Below are positions 51,190 through 59,678 of a DNA stretch of 59,678 bases, in pieces. The DNA comes from Desulfobacterium sp. Its GTDB lineage: Bacteria; Desulfobacterota; Desulfobacteria; Desulfobacterales; Desulfobacteraceae. Positions within the stretch are counted from its first letter, which is position 1, and each line of letters opens with the position of its first letter. The stretch covers positions 1 through 59,678 of the forward strand of contig JAEINR010000026.1 in NCBI GenBank assembly GCA_016342325.1. Direction: 5' to 3'. Under the pieces are notes generated by a model that saw only the letters and a program-made list of their open reading frames with translations, did no database searches and was not told the origin of the DNA. Both the position numbers and the translations under genes were made by a program.

Positions 51190-53535
51190 TTAGTTCTCTA
51201 TATAGGGTTTGCCTTTTACATAGAGGTTACGCCTTTTTTTAATATCTGCTATCAGCCCTTTCCTGCCCTGTAATTTTGCAATTTCCACTGCACGGGATGC
51301 AATGTTTGAAGCTTTTTCAAAATTCCCAAGGGCAGCGTAAGCTGCCGCCATAATATCCAGGAGTCTGGGATCTTTTTTTCCACTCAACTCCACCGCTCTC
51401 CTTACGAGAGACAGGGCTGTTTTGCCGTTGGGGATGGAATCATCGCCATACACCGACAGCACCCAGGAAAGCCTTGACAGGGCATGAATATTATCCGGAC
51501 TGACAGAGAGCAGATCCCGAAAACAGGCCGCCCCCTTTTTATATTTTTTTTCAAGCAGGTATAGATTGCCCAGATTGTTTAAGGCATCAATGTAGTCAGG
51601 CTCAATTTCAAGGGCTTTTTTAAAATGAGTTTTTGCATCATCATAGCGTCCAAGGATTGCCAGAACAGTTCCCGTATTGTTGTGGGCCTTTGCAAGACCC
51701 GGGTCAAGATCAAGGCAATGCCTGAAGTTATCAAGGGCTTTGTTATATTTGCCCATAACCGCGTAAACCTTTCCCAGGTTGTTGTAGGCGGCAGCAAGAT
51801 CAGGGTTTAGGGCCACAGCCTTTTTGCCGCAGACAAGGGCTTTTTCAACATCCCCATATTGAGTGTACAGCAGGCTTAGATTGTTAAATGCCTCGGCAGA
51901 TCCAGGGTCCAGGCTTGCGGCCTTTTCCAGGTGAAAGGTTGCTTTTTCAAATTGTTTCATGCCCAAAAAAATATTTCCAAGATTATTGTGTACATCCGAA
52001 GCCATGGGGGTCAGCTCCAATGACCTGAAGTAAGAAACAAGAGCATCCCCATTGCGGCCAAGGGAGGTATACACTTTTCCCAGATTACTGTGAAGGGTAC
52101 TCATATCAGGGTTTATGGAAAGGCCGTATTTGTAGTGGGTGATGGCTTTTTGAAAATTCCCGGCTTCTGCATATGCCTTTCCAAGATTTTTATGGGCCAC
52201 AAGATTCCGGCTTCCGTGGGCCAGACTGTTTTCCCACAGGGCAATGCTGTTTTCCCATACCATATTTCGATTGATGGATATGACCGATAAAAAGAGGAGG
52301 ATTAAAACCGGAACAAAAAGGAGTCCATATTTTAAAGCCCTGGATTTTTTCCCCAATGGGCTGGCCACACAGAATCTGTACAGCGCATATGAAAAAAAAA
52401 GGAAAAGACCCACCGAGGCAATATAGATATACCGATCAGCCATTTTTATGGAAACCGGTATGATGTTTGATGCGGGAAGAAAAGTTAAGACAAACCATCC
52501 GGCGCAGAAGAGGTAAATCCTCTCCCCTTTTTTATAGCTTCTCCACAGAAAAAAAAAAATTAACAGTCCGCAGATCAGGGATGCGATGACTTTACCCTCA
52601 TAAAGAGTGTTGGAAATAAAATCTATATAGCGGTTGTTCAGCCAAAGGGGCAGGATCAGATTTCTTGCATAATCAAAAAGAACCCTGAGCATTGTATAAA
52701 ATGTGTAAACCGGTCTGCCAAACGGATGTGCAGAAACAGCTCCGCCGGCCCCTCCCCCCAGCAGAGAGCCCCAGAACAGCATGCCGGATACGGCAAGGGC
52801 CGCAAGATATGGTGCATATACCGCAACCCGAGCCTTGAACACAAAATAAAGCCCCTCTTCCTTTCTGACCCGGCACAGGTCGTACAACAGAAATAAAAAT
52901 GGGATCATTAAACCAAAGGGGCTTGAAAAAATGGCAAGAACAACTGACAAAAAAGACCCGGCACGAAAAAGGGCACCTGTCCACCCTTTTTTCTCACTGC
53001 CGGTGAAAAGATAAAATGATAAAAAGGAGAAAAAACCGACCAGGGTGTATTTTCTGCCGGAAAGCCATGAAACCGCCTCGACGTTTACCGGATGAACAAC
53101 AAAGAGAAGGGTTGTCATCAGTGAAATATAAACCACCGCTCCTGTTGATATCCCCCCTTTTTGCGGCATGTTTTCATCTATCCGGATAAGGTTTGGAATA
53201 ATCCTGAGAAGGGTCAGAAAGAGCAATAGAGCGGCCGCCCAGTGAAGAAAGATACTGTGAAGATGATATCCGTATGGATTCAACTCCCAAAGGGCATAGT
53301 CAAGTGCATAGCTCAAATCCCGAACCGGCTGGAAGGTATGACCCTTTACCGGAGTGAAGATCTTTTTCAGATTATCGATGTCCAGGGAGCGGATCGAAAG
53401 ATTTTCTAGTATGAGCTGATCATCATCCCAGTTGGTGAACTCATTTGTGATGGAATTTGAATACACCCCCACGGTGAAAAAAAGGATGATAAAAATCTGA
53501 ACCGGTCTGGTTTTCACAATTGAAACAAAATTCAT
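51190..53535 (-). CDS. TMTC-like GT-C membrane protein with TPR repeats (copy 1)
   Basis: A 781-residue protein: about nine membrane helices in residues 10-430 followed by eight to ten TPR repeats (for example NLGKAYAEAGNFQKAITHY, NNLGNLYLLEKKYKKGAACF). The first extracytoplasmic loop holds TNEFTNWDDDQLILEN; its paired Asp are placed as the catalytic acid of GT-C enzymes. TFQPVRDLSYALDY, HPVNVEAVSWLSGRKYTL and SIKMADRYIYIASVG match motifs of bacterial relatives of the TMTC (DUF1736) family. It is the last of three paralogues, 5 nt after the second, with AGG before the ATG. It probably transfers a sugar from a lipid carrier to exported protein; TPRs may bind the partner. Confidence 0.85.
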   Translation of the reverse strand: MNFVSIVKTRPVQIFIILFFTVGVYSNSITNEFTNWDDDQLILENLSIRSLDIDNLKKIFTPVKGHTFQPVRDLSYALDYALWELNPYGYHLHSIFLHWAAALLLFLTLLRIIPNLIRIDENMPQKGGISTGAVVYISLMTTLLFVVHPVNVEAVSWLSGRKYTLVGFFSFLSFYLFTGSEKKGWTGALFRAGSFLSVVLAIFSSPFGLMIPFLFLLYDLCRVRKEEGLYFVFKARVAVYAPYLAALAVSGMLFWGSLLGGGAGGAVSAHPFGRPVYTFYTMLRVLFDYARNLILPLWLNNRYIDFISNTLYEGKVIASLICGLLIFFFLWRSYKKGERIYLFCAGWFVLTFLPASNIIPVSIKMADRYIYIASVGLFLFFSYALYRFCVASPLGKKSRALKYGLLFVPVLILLFLSVISINRNMVWENSIALWENSLAHGSRNLVAHKNLGKAYAEAGNFQKAITHYKYGLSINPDMSTLHSNLGKVYTSLGRNGDALVSYFRSLELTPMASDVHNNLGNIFLGMKQFEKATFHLEKAASLDPGSAEAFNNLSLLYTQYGDVEKALVCGKKAVALNPDLAAAYNNLGKVYAVMGKYNKALDNFRHCLDLDPGLAKAHNNTGTVLAILGRYDDAKTHFKKALEIEPDYIDALNNLGNLYLLEKKYKKGAACFRDLLSVSPDNIHALSRLSWVLSVYGDDSIPNGKTALSLVRRAVELSGKKDPRLLDIMAAAYAALGNFEKASNIASRAVEIAKLQGRKGLIADIKKRRNLYVKGKPYIEN

Positions 53536-53540
53536 AAGAC

Positions 53541-55484
53541 CTATTTTATAGTCTCCCCCAGGATGGCTGTCAGATTCTTCTTTGCATCTAAAAGGCCCGG
53601 GTCAAGATTTAGGGCTGTCCTGTAATGATGTATGGCCTTTGTGTTTTCTCCCAGTGCATAATAGGCTGCCCCCAAATTGTTGTGAGCGCCTGCATATGCA
53701 GGATCAATGCGGACGGCTTCAAGAAAATGATTGGCGGCTTTTCTGTAATCGCCCAGATTAAACAGAACCACACCGATATTGTAATGCCCGGCGGCATCCT
53801 CGGGGGTCAGGAGAAGGCATTGGGACAACGCCGTTACCGCTCCGGGAAAATCCCCGGTTCTGAACCTCATAATACCAAAATTTTTCCATGCATCTGAATA
53901 TCTCGGGTTGATTTTAAGGGCATTTTCAAGGTGGTTTTCAGCCTGCCCGTGCTTTTTCGCTTCAAAAAGCAGGATGGCAATATTTACATGGGCCTTGTAA
54001 TGATCCGGATCAATCCGGATGGCCTCATTGTAGTGGAAAATTGCCTTTTTGGCCTGCCCTTTTAAATCCAGGGCATATCCCAGGTTGTAATGGGCTATTG
54101 TATTTTCATAATCCTTTTCAAGACTATCGGACCACAATGATATGCTGTCGGACCAGATAAAATTTCTCTGACAGCTTAACAGGGAAAAACAGATAACAAG
54201 GCCACCTATTATGGCATGGGGCATCCAGCGAAGGACAGCATCTTTTTTAAAGACTGCCTTTGAGATAAAAAGGTGAATAACCAGCAGCCATATCCCTGAA
54301 GCGGCCAGATAGAGATACCTGTCAGCCATCTTTGTTGAAATTGGGATAATATTTGATACGGGCACCCAGAAAATCAAAAACCACCCCACACAAAAGAGTG
54401 TAAATTTTCTGCCTTTTACGGTTAAATAGACACAGGTTCCCAACAGGGTAAAAAGGGAAAACAAAGAAATAAGAACCTTCAACTCCAGGGGGGACAGGGA
54501 AATATAATCAACATATCTGTTGTTCAGCCAAAAGGGAAGGAACAGGTTGCGGGCATAATCGAAAAGCACCCTCAACATTGTATAAAATGTATTTGAGGGA
54601 TTGCCCATGTAATGCTCGGCAGCGGCCCCACCCGACGGGGCAAGCACCAGTATCTTCACCAAAAGCCAGACAGCCGCAGTTCCGGCAATCAAATATGGAA
54701 GATGATATATGATCCGGCGTTTCAGGACCAGCACGGGATTGTTGCTTTTGTCCCTGCAGTAATCATATAAAAAAAACAGGCCGGGTATAACCACACCAAA
54801 GGGGCTTGAAAGTACCGCTGCGGCAAATGAAAAAAATCCAAGGGATAAAAAAACCGGATGGTACCTGTTGTCTTCTGAACTTCGCACAAAAAAGTAAAGC
54901 GATAAAAATGTAAAAAAGGCAAGAAGGCAGTATTTTCTGGAGGAAAGCCAGGTAACAGACTCAACATTTACAGGATGTGAGATAAAAATGAGTGCGGTAA
55001 ACAGTGCTGTCCACTGAATATTACTTTTTTTCAGGCCTTCGCCGCCACAGCGTTCTGCAATCCTGGGAATCATCCTTAATAAAGAGAGGAACAGCAGCAT
55101 GCCTGCCATACTATGAAGTATTATATTGTGAAAATGATACCCCCGTGGATCAAGTTCCCAGAAATAATAATCTATCATGTAACTCAGCAGCCTGACAGGC
55201 TGAAAAGTGGCGCCACTTTTTGGTGTAAAAATGGTTTTAATATTCTCATAGGTCATGGTAGTGATAGACCTGTTTTCAACGATCAAATCCGGATCATCCC
55301 AGTTGGAAAAACCGTTTCCAATGGAGTTTGCATATACAGCAACCGCCAGGACTAAAATAATCAAGCTTCCTGCTGTGGCAAAGTTGAAGGGGAATCGGGT
55401 TCCCGGTCCGACGGCCACGGCTGGATCCGTACTTATCTTATCGCGGTTTTCCAATCTACTTTTTTTCGATCTTTTTACAGTCAT
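53541..55484 (-). CDS. TMTC-like GT-C membrane protein with TPR repeats (copy 2)
   Basis: A 647-residue paralogue. A basic cytoplasmic start (MTVKRSKKSRLENRDK) precedes the first helix. The catalytic-type loop reads GNGFSNWDDPDLIVEN, and TFQPVRLLSYMIDYYFWELD, HPVNVESVTWLSSRKYCL and STKMADRYLYLAASG follow in the same order as in its sisters. Five to six TPR units make up the C-terminal 190 residues (HYNLGYALDLKGQAKKAIFH, HNNLGAAYYALGENTKAIHH), fewer than in the other two copies. The ribosome site is weak. Tandem copies with different TPR lengths suggest different protein partners. Confidence 0.85.
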   Translation of the reverse strand: MTVKRSKKSRLENRDKISTDPAVAVGPGTRFPFNFATAGSLIILVLAVAVYANSIGNGFSNWDDPDLIVENRSITTMTYENIKTIFTPKSGATFQPVRLLSYMIDYYFWELDPRGYHFHNIILHSMAGMLLFLSLLRMIPRIAERCGGEGLKKSNIQWTALFTALIFISHPVNVESVTWLSSRKYCLLAFFTFLSLYFFVRSSEDNRYHPVFLSLGFFSFAAAVLSSPFGVVIPGLFFLYDYCRDKSNNPVLVLKRRIIYHLPYLIAGTAAVWLLVKILVLAPSGGAAAEHYMGNPSNTFYTMLRVLFDYARNLFLPFWLNNRYVDYISLSPLELKVLISLFSLFTLLGTCVYLTVKGRKFTLFCVGWFLIFWVPVSNIIPISTKMADRYLYLAASGIWLLVIHLFISKAVFKKDAVLRWMPHAIIGGLVICFSLLSCQRNFIWSDSISLWSDSLEKDYENTIAHYNLGYALDLKGQAKKAIFHYNEAIRIDPDHYKAHVNIAILLFEAKKHGQAENHLENALKINPRYSDAWKNFGIMRFRTGDFPGAVTALSQCLLLTPEDAAGHYNIGVVLFNLGDYRKAANHFLEAVRIDPAYAGAHNNLGAAYYALGENTKAIHHYRTALNLDPGLLDAKKNLTAILGETIK

Positions 55485-55584
55485 TTTTTAAAAATCTCGT
55501 ACAAATGAAAAAATTATTATCACAGGATTCATTGATGGAATATTAAACAACCTGAGCGAGACTGCCATATGGATACAATCTGGC

Positions 55585-57894
55585 TCAATTATTTTGCCTC
55601 TTCAGTGACCTTGCTGTCTTTGCCAATCCGATCCTGGCATTCCTGTTTAAAGGATCTATCTTTATTACCCTTGCAAAAAAGTTAAATGCTTTTTCATATT
55701 TTTCCAGCTTTAAATACAGATTGCCCATGTTGTTGTTAACTTTTATATGGCCGGGATTTATCAAAAGCGCCTGGTGGAAATGACTTACTGCCATATTAAT
55801 CTGCCCTTTTCCCAGGAAAATTATGCCTAAATTGTTATGAGCCTGGACATGATCCGGTTTTAACCTAACAACTGTCTTATACTGTTTTGCTGCAGCATCG
55901 CCATTTCCCTGACCGGCAAAAATAACACCAAGATTGTAGATTGAATCCACATGATCAGGCTTTTCAACCAGTACCTCTTGAAAGCAACTTGCAGCAAGTT
56001 CTTTTTTCCCTTTTTGGAACCAGACCAGTCCGATATTGTAACGTGCAGAAAAATTATAAGGATCAATCTCGATTATTTTCTTAAATTTTGCGTATGCATC
56101 ATCATATTGTCCAAGGGCATACAGAATTTTTCCGATTTTTTCAAGAATTGCCGGATCATCCGGCCTTATATCAAGTGCCCTTCTAAAATAATTGATTGCT
56201 TCACCATTTTTATTCTTTTCCGACAAAACAGTTCCAAGGCTTGTGAGAGTCTCAATATGCAGAGGGTTAAGCCTGAACGCTTCAAGGTACCGTACAGCAG
56301 CCCCATCCACTTCTCCCATGCGCTGCAGAGTATTTCCCAGATTATATTGGGCATCGAAAAAATCGGGGTCAATCTCCAATGCAAGTTTCAAATGTTTCAA
56401 AGCCAGGTCAAAACGTTTCATGCGTGAATAAATAACACCAAGATCACTGTGAACCCTTTTTTCCGCAGGATTTATTTTCAGGGCTTTTTTAACGTTGGCC
56501 AGGGCTTCATCCAGCCTGTTCTGCTTCGCCAGAACCTGTCCAATGGCTATATACGCCAGAACATTTGGTTCCTTTTCAATACAGTCCAGCCAGAGAGTTT
56601 CGCTGTTCTGCCATACACGATTTCGCTGAACAGTCATAACGGAAAAAAAGATGATCAAAATAACCGGAAAGAGATTAACCCCTAATTTTTTCAGTTTTTC
56701 AGAAGTCAATCCACTAAAAAATGTAATAAAAAAGTATGTAAACAGAAGAAAAAGTCCCACAGCCGGCAGATAAAGATAACGATCTGCCATCTTGGTGGAT
56801 ATAGGAATTAAATTTGAAACCGGAAGCCATGTAACAAAAGTCCAACCAAAGCAGAACAAAGGAAACCTGTTCTTGTTCCTGATCGATTTTACCGTGTACA
56901 AAATACCGGCGATCATCCCCAATGATGCGGCAATAACCTTCCAGTTCATAAATGACACTGTTAAATCATCAATATATCGGCAGACCAGCCAGAAAGGGAG
57001 GATTAAATTCCGCAAATAATCAAAAAGAATCCTGAACATGGTAATTCCCCTGGCACCAGCATTCTCAGCGAACGTGCCAATCATTGTTCCGCCTGTTCCG
57101 CCGCCAAGAATCGTATACCAGAAAAGAAACAGGGCAATAGAAAAGAAAATCAAATAGGGAATATGAGATTTGTATCTATGTTTCAGCACAACAAAGGGAT
57201 TCAAGCTATCCTCTCTGCAGTAGTCATAGAGAAAAAAAAGAACGGGAAACACAATACCAAACGGGCTTGAGAAAATGGTGATCAGCCAGGCCGCAAACGC
57301 CCCAGCGGCAAGACCCGGCCTGAGAACCTCCCTTTCAGTACTCTTTACAAAAAGATAAAAAGAGAGAAATCCCCAAAAGGTCAAAAGCGTATACTTACGC
57401 CCCGAAAGCCAGGTTACTGCCTCGACATTAACCGGGTGAACAACAAAGAGCAGTGCGGTAAAAAGAGCGGATAATTTATATGGGGAGATACTTGAAACAG
57501 AGTCTGCAAATGGCTCCTGGGATGGAGCTATATGTGGAATCAGCACGTTAAGTGAAAGGAAAAGAAAAACTCCGGCAAATCCGTGCAGCAGGATACTGTG
57601 GATATGGTAGCCTGCCGGAGAGAACTTAAAAAGCCGGTAGTCAATGCAATAGCTTAGCACTCTTACCGGCTGGAATGTCTTTCCTTTCTCTGGAAGGAAT
57701 AAATCCAGCAAATCCGCAACATTCAGAGATCTAATGGATTCATTATTTACGATCAGCTCATCATCATCCCAATTGATAAATTCATTGGTAACAGAATTGG
57801 CATATACAGCCAGTGCAATTGCCACAATTAAAAATGATGAAACAGAGATGAAATGCTTTTTACAGATATTATATTTGTCACCAAATATCATCAA
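55585..57894 (-). CDS. TMTC-like GT-C membrane protein with TPR repeats (copy 3)
   Basis: A 769-residue paralogue, the first transcribed of the three. Loop VTNEFINWDDDELIVNNES, then TFQPVRVLSYCIDYRLF, HPVNVEAVTWLSGRKYTLL and STKMADRYLYLPAVG, which is the motif preceding the last helices in TMTC proteins. Nine to ten TPR repeats follow from about residue 440 (YNLGNTLQRMGEVDGAAVRY, NNLGIIFLGKGQINMAVSHF). AAAAGG lies upstream of the tandem ATG ATG start. A 100-nt gap separates it from copy 2, so the three may share a transcript. The DD of NWDD is kept in all three copies, so all look catalytically competent. Confidence 0.85.
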   Translation of the reverse strand: MMIFGDKYNICKKHFISVSSFLIVAIALAVYANSVTNEFINWDDDELIVNNESIRSLNVADLLDLFLPEKGKTFQPVRVLSYCIDYRLFKFSPAGYHIHSILLHGFAGVFLFLSLNVLIPHIAPSQEPFADSVSSISPYKLSALFTALLFVVHPVNVEAVTWLSGRKYTLLTFWGFLSFYLFVKSTEREVLRPGLAAGAFAAWLITIFSSPFGIVFPVLFFLYDYCREDSLNPFVVLKHRYKSHIPYLIFFSIALFLFWYTILGGGTGGTMIGTFAENAGARGITMFRILFDYLRNLILPFWLVCRYIDDLTVSFMNWKVIAASLGMIAGILYTVKSIRNKNRFPLFCFGWTFVTWLPVSNLIPISTKMADRYLYLPAVGLFLLFTYFFITFFSGLTSEKLKKLGVNLFPVILIIFFSVMTVQRNRVWQNSETLWLDCIEKEPNVLAYIAIGQVLAKQNRLDEALANVKKALKINPAEKRVHSDLGVIYSRMKRFDLALKHLKLALEIDPDFFDAQYNLGNTLQRMGEVDGAAVRYLEAFRLNPLHIETLTSLGTVLSEKNKNGEAINYFRRALDIRPDDPAILEKIGKILYALGQYDDAYAKFKKIIEIDPYNFSARYNIGLVWFQKGKKELAASCFQEVLVEKPDHVDSIYNLGVIFAGQGNGDAAAKQYKTVVRLKPDHVQAHNNLGIIFLGKGQINMAVSHFHQALLINPGHIKVNNNMGNLYLKLEKYEKAFNFFARVIKIDPLNRNARIGLAKTARSLKRQNN

Positions 57895-57975
57895 AATATA
57901 CCTTTTAAATGAAAACCTGGAGGCCTAAAATGGATGAATCGATGATCAAGGCCAGTTCTTATAACACGGAACAGT

Positions 57976-59673
57976 TTACACTCTATTACATAAAACTGCA
58001 CAGATTCTTGATTGATCCGTTTGAGTTAAGTAAGGATGCATGGGAAGACTGAATATTCTTGAAGAGCAATCTTCCGACACAGGAAAATCTCCTTTTTTGT
58101 AACCCAGGTCGGCAAAGGCTGTCTGCAGATGCAGAGGCGTTGGATAGTAAACTGCTGTCGGGATTAATTTTTCTTTGAGCATATCCTGGATGTTCTGTCT
58201 TGTTTCTCTGTCCGGTGCCAGCAAAGAATACTGAGCCCAAGCGCTTTTTATCCCGGGAAAAACCCGGGGAAGAGTCAGAAGGTCTTTCCTGGATTCTAAT
58301 TGCTCAATATATATTTTGGCAACACTTCGCCGGGATTCAAGTTCCCCGGGGAATATTTCCAGTTTGGGAAGCAAAATGGCCGCTTGCAGGGTATCTAAAC
58401 GGCCATTGAGTCCCAAACGGATATTATCGTATTTATCTTTTCCCTTGCCGTGCAGTCGAATGGACTCAAGCCTGTCTGCAAGTTCATCTGAATCTGTAAA
58501 TACTGCCCCGCCATCACCGTAACACCCAAGAGGTTTTGCCGGAAAAAAGGAGGTGCAACCAGCATGGCCAAGGGAGCCTGCCATTCGGCCTTTATATTCG
58601 GCGCCAAAGGACTGGGCGGCATCTTCAATAACCGTCAGATCATATTCCGAGGCAATCTGGTTTATCCGGTCATAATCGCAGGGCAGTCCAAACAGATCAA
58701 CAGGGATTACGGCCTTTGGAGTAAGACCTCCATATTTGCTTAAAAGTTGAACCTTTTGTTTCAGTTTTGCAGGGCAGATATTAAAGGTTGCATAGTTAAT
58801 ATCAACAAACACAGGTGTTGCCCCAAGCAGGCTGATTACCTCAGCTGTGGCAATGAATGTAAACGGGGTTGTAAAAACAGCATCTCCAGGTCCTATTCCA
58901 TGGGCCATCAAGACCATGAGCAGGGCATCTGTTCCTGAAGCACAGGTGACAGCACAGCGAACTTGTACAAAATCAGCCAGCCTTTTTTCCAGTTCTTTTA
59001 CCTCCGGTCCCATAATATATTTGCCGTGTTTCAGAACAGCCTTAATATTGGCTTCAATCCCAGGCAGAATCTTTTTTTGTTGAGCGGCCAGATCCACAAA
59101 GGCAATGGGGCCGGATTCCAGCTTAATTGTTTTATTGCATACCGGGCAAGTCAATTCCTGATTCAGCTTTTCTCCGCATTGACACATCCAGCCCGTCTGC
59201 CTGGCAGGATTACCCATGACCAGTGCATGGTCGGGTATATCCTTTGTAACCACGGCACCAGCGCCTACCAAGGCATATCTACCAATGGTTACACCACATA
59301 CAATGGTGCAGTTTGCCCCCAGTGTTGCCCCCTTTTTCACCAGGGTTGGACGGACCTCGTCCATGCGTTTGATATGGGATCTTGGGTTAAAAATATTGGT
59401 AAACACCATGGATGGACCGCAAAACACATCATCCTCCAGGGTGACACCCTTGTATATGGAGACATTGTTCTGAATCTTGCAGCCGTTCCCCACAAATACA
59501 TCAGGCCCTGCAACGACATTCTGTCCAATATTGCATCTTTCACCGATACTGGTATTTTTCATAATATGGGAAAAATGCCATATTTTTGTAGCTCTTCCTA
59601 TTTTCACATTATCATCCACCTCAGATGTCGGGTGGAGGAAAACATCATCTTTTTCATATGAGCGCAATGACAT
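57976..59673 (-). CDS. Fused WbpD-like N-acetyltransferase, zinc ribbon and DegT aminotransferase
   Basis: A 565-residue fusion. Residues 12-160: left-handed beta-helix acetyltransferase with hexapeptide repeats ([20 protein letters not shown]) and the WbpD/WlbB-type H34 in WHFSHI. Residues 164-179: zinc ribbon, Cys164, Cys166, Cys176, Cys179. Residues 190-565: DegT/DnrJ/EryC1 PLP aminotransferase with FVDLAAQQ start, [12 protein letters not shown] (Asp351) and Schiff-base Lys380 in [15 protein letters not shown]. In Pseudomonas the two steps are separate (WbpE amination, WbpD acetylation) in making UDP-2,3-diacetamido sugars; here one chain could do both. The ATG is 6 nt from the window edge, so its ribosome site is not seen. 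Confidence 0.93.
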   Translation of the reverse strand: MSLRSYEKDDVFLHPTSEVDDNVKIGRATKIWHFSHIMKNTSIGERCNIGQNVVAGPDVFVGNGCKIQNNVSIYKGVTLEDDVFCGPSMVFTNIFNPRSHIKRMDEVRPTLVKKGATLGANCTIVCGVTIGRYALVGAGAVVTKDIPDHALVMGNPARQTGWMCQCGEKLNQELTCPVCNKTIKLESGPIAFVDLAAQQKKILPGIEANIKAVLKHGKYIMGPEVKELEKRLADFVQVRCAVTCASGTDALLMVLMAHGIGPGDAVFTTPFTFIATAEVISLLGATPVFVDINYATFNICPAKLKQKVQLLSKYGGLTPKAVIPVDLFGLPCDYDRINQIASEYDLTVIEDAAQSFGAEYKGRMAGSLGHAGCTSFFPAKPLGCYGDGGAVFTDSDELADRLESIRLHGKGKDKYDNIRLGLNGRLDTLQAAILLPKLEIFPGELESRRSVAKIYIEQLESRKDLLTLPRVFPGIKSAWAQYSLLAPDRETRQNIQDMLKEKLIPTAVYYPTPLHLQTAFADLGYKKGDFPVSEDCSSRIFSLPMHPYLTQTDQSRICAVLCNRV

Positions 59674-59678
59674 TTTAG

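Overview
The window reads as chromosomal DNA of a Gram-negative bacterium, most likely a sulfate-reducing member of the Desulfobacterota (Desulfobacteraceae-like). This is an inference from gene content: a DUF2760/Hsp70/Hsp70 operon, a small ComEA-type helix-hairpin-helix protein, a Wzm/Wzt exporter with many glycosyltransferases, TPR/GT-C membrane proteins, and frequent TTG starts. Most of the window is one large surface-polysaccharide and surface-protein region. I see no rRNA, tRNA, CRISPR array or intact transposase.

Layout. (1) 210-6005, minus: DUF2760 membrane protein followed by two divergent Hsp70-like ATPases; each Hsp70 gene is preceded by a related imperfect palindrome, and a duplicated REP-like palindrome follows the DUF2760 gene. 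(2) 6155-9078, minus: secreted HhH protein, UDP-glucose 6-dehydrogenase and UDP-glucuronate 4-epimerase (supply of UDP-GlcA and UDP-GalA). (3) 9099-16060, minus, tightly packed: FAD-dependent UGM-like oxidoreductase, two GT2 enzymes, then a WbpV-WbpL-WbpM-like trio expected to make UDP-QuiNAc and start the lipid-linked glycan. (4) 16418-25030: two very large multidomain glycosyltransferases transcribed towards each other (GT4+GT2+GT2, and GT2+RgpF+HAD) and a methyltransferase. (5) 25105-37917, minus: an apparent eleven-gene operon with 1-22 nt gaps or short overlaps, running radical SAM, truncated methyltransferase, methyltransferase, acyltransferase, Wzt ATPase, GT2, YfhO-like GT-C, second membrane protein, methyltransferase, DPM1/GtrB-like GT2 and PIG-L deacetylase. 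(6) 38159-43135: an accessory patch with AT-rich secreted proteins, a GNAT enzyme, an XRE regulator, a broken AbrB-type antitoxin behind an intact-looking promoter, and gene fragments. (7) 43160-45696, minus: GT4, Wzm permease and a GspC-like secreted protein. (8) 46007-50824, minus: a secreted subtilase and a 1034-residue Ala/Thr-rich S-layer-like protein that share a C-terminal domain of about 115 residues; a 125-bp MITE-like element with an 8-bp target duplication lies just beyond the subtilase. (9) 51190-57894, minus: three tandem TMTC-like GT-C/TPR membrane proteins. (10) 57976-59673, minus: a fused WbpD-like acetyltransferase, zinc ribbon and DegT aminotransferase.

How the genes may work together. 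Nucleotide sugars made by Ugd, GlcA epimerase, WbpV/WbpM-like and WbpD/E-like enzymes feed an undecaprenyl-linked glycan built by the GT2/GT4 enzymes. The glycan is decorated by methyl-, acyl- and deacetylase activities and exported by Wzm/Wzt, whose two genes are about 10 kb apart. The most interesting unit is 46007-57894: an abundant-looking exported beta-sandwich protein, a protease carrying the same C-terminal tag, and three copies of a GT-C/TPR family related to eukaryotic TMTC O-mannosyltransferases. It could be a protein-O-glycosylated surface-layer system; this is a hypothesis.
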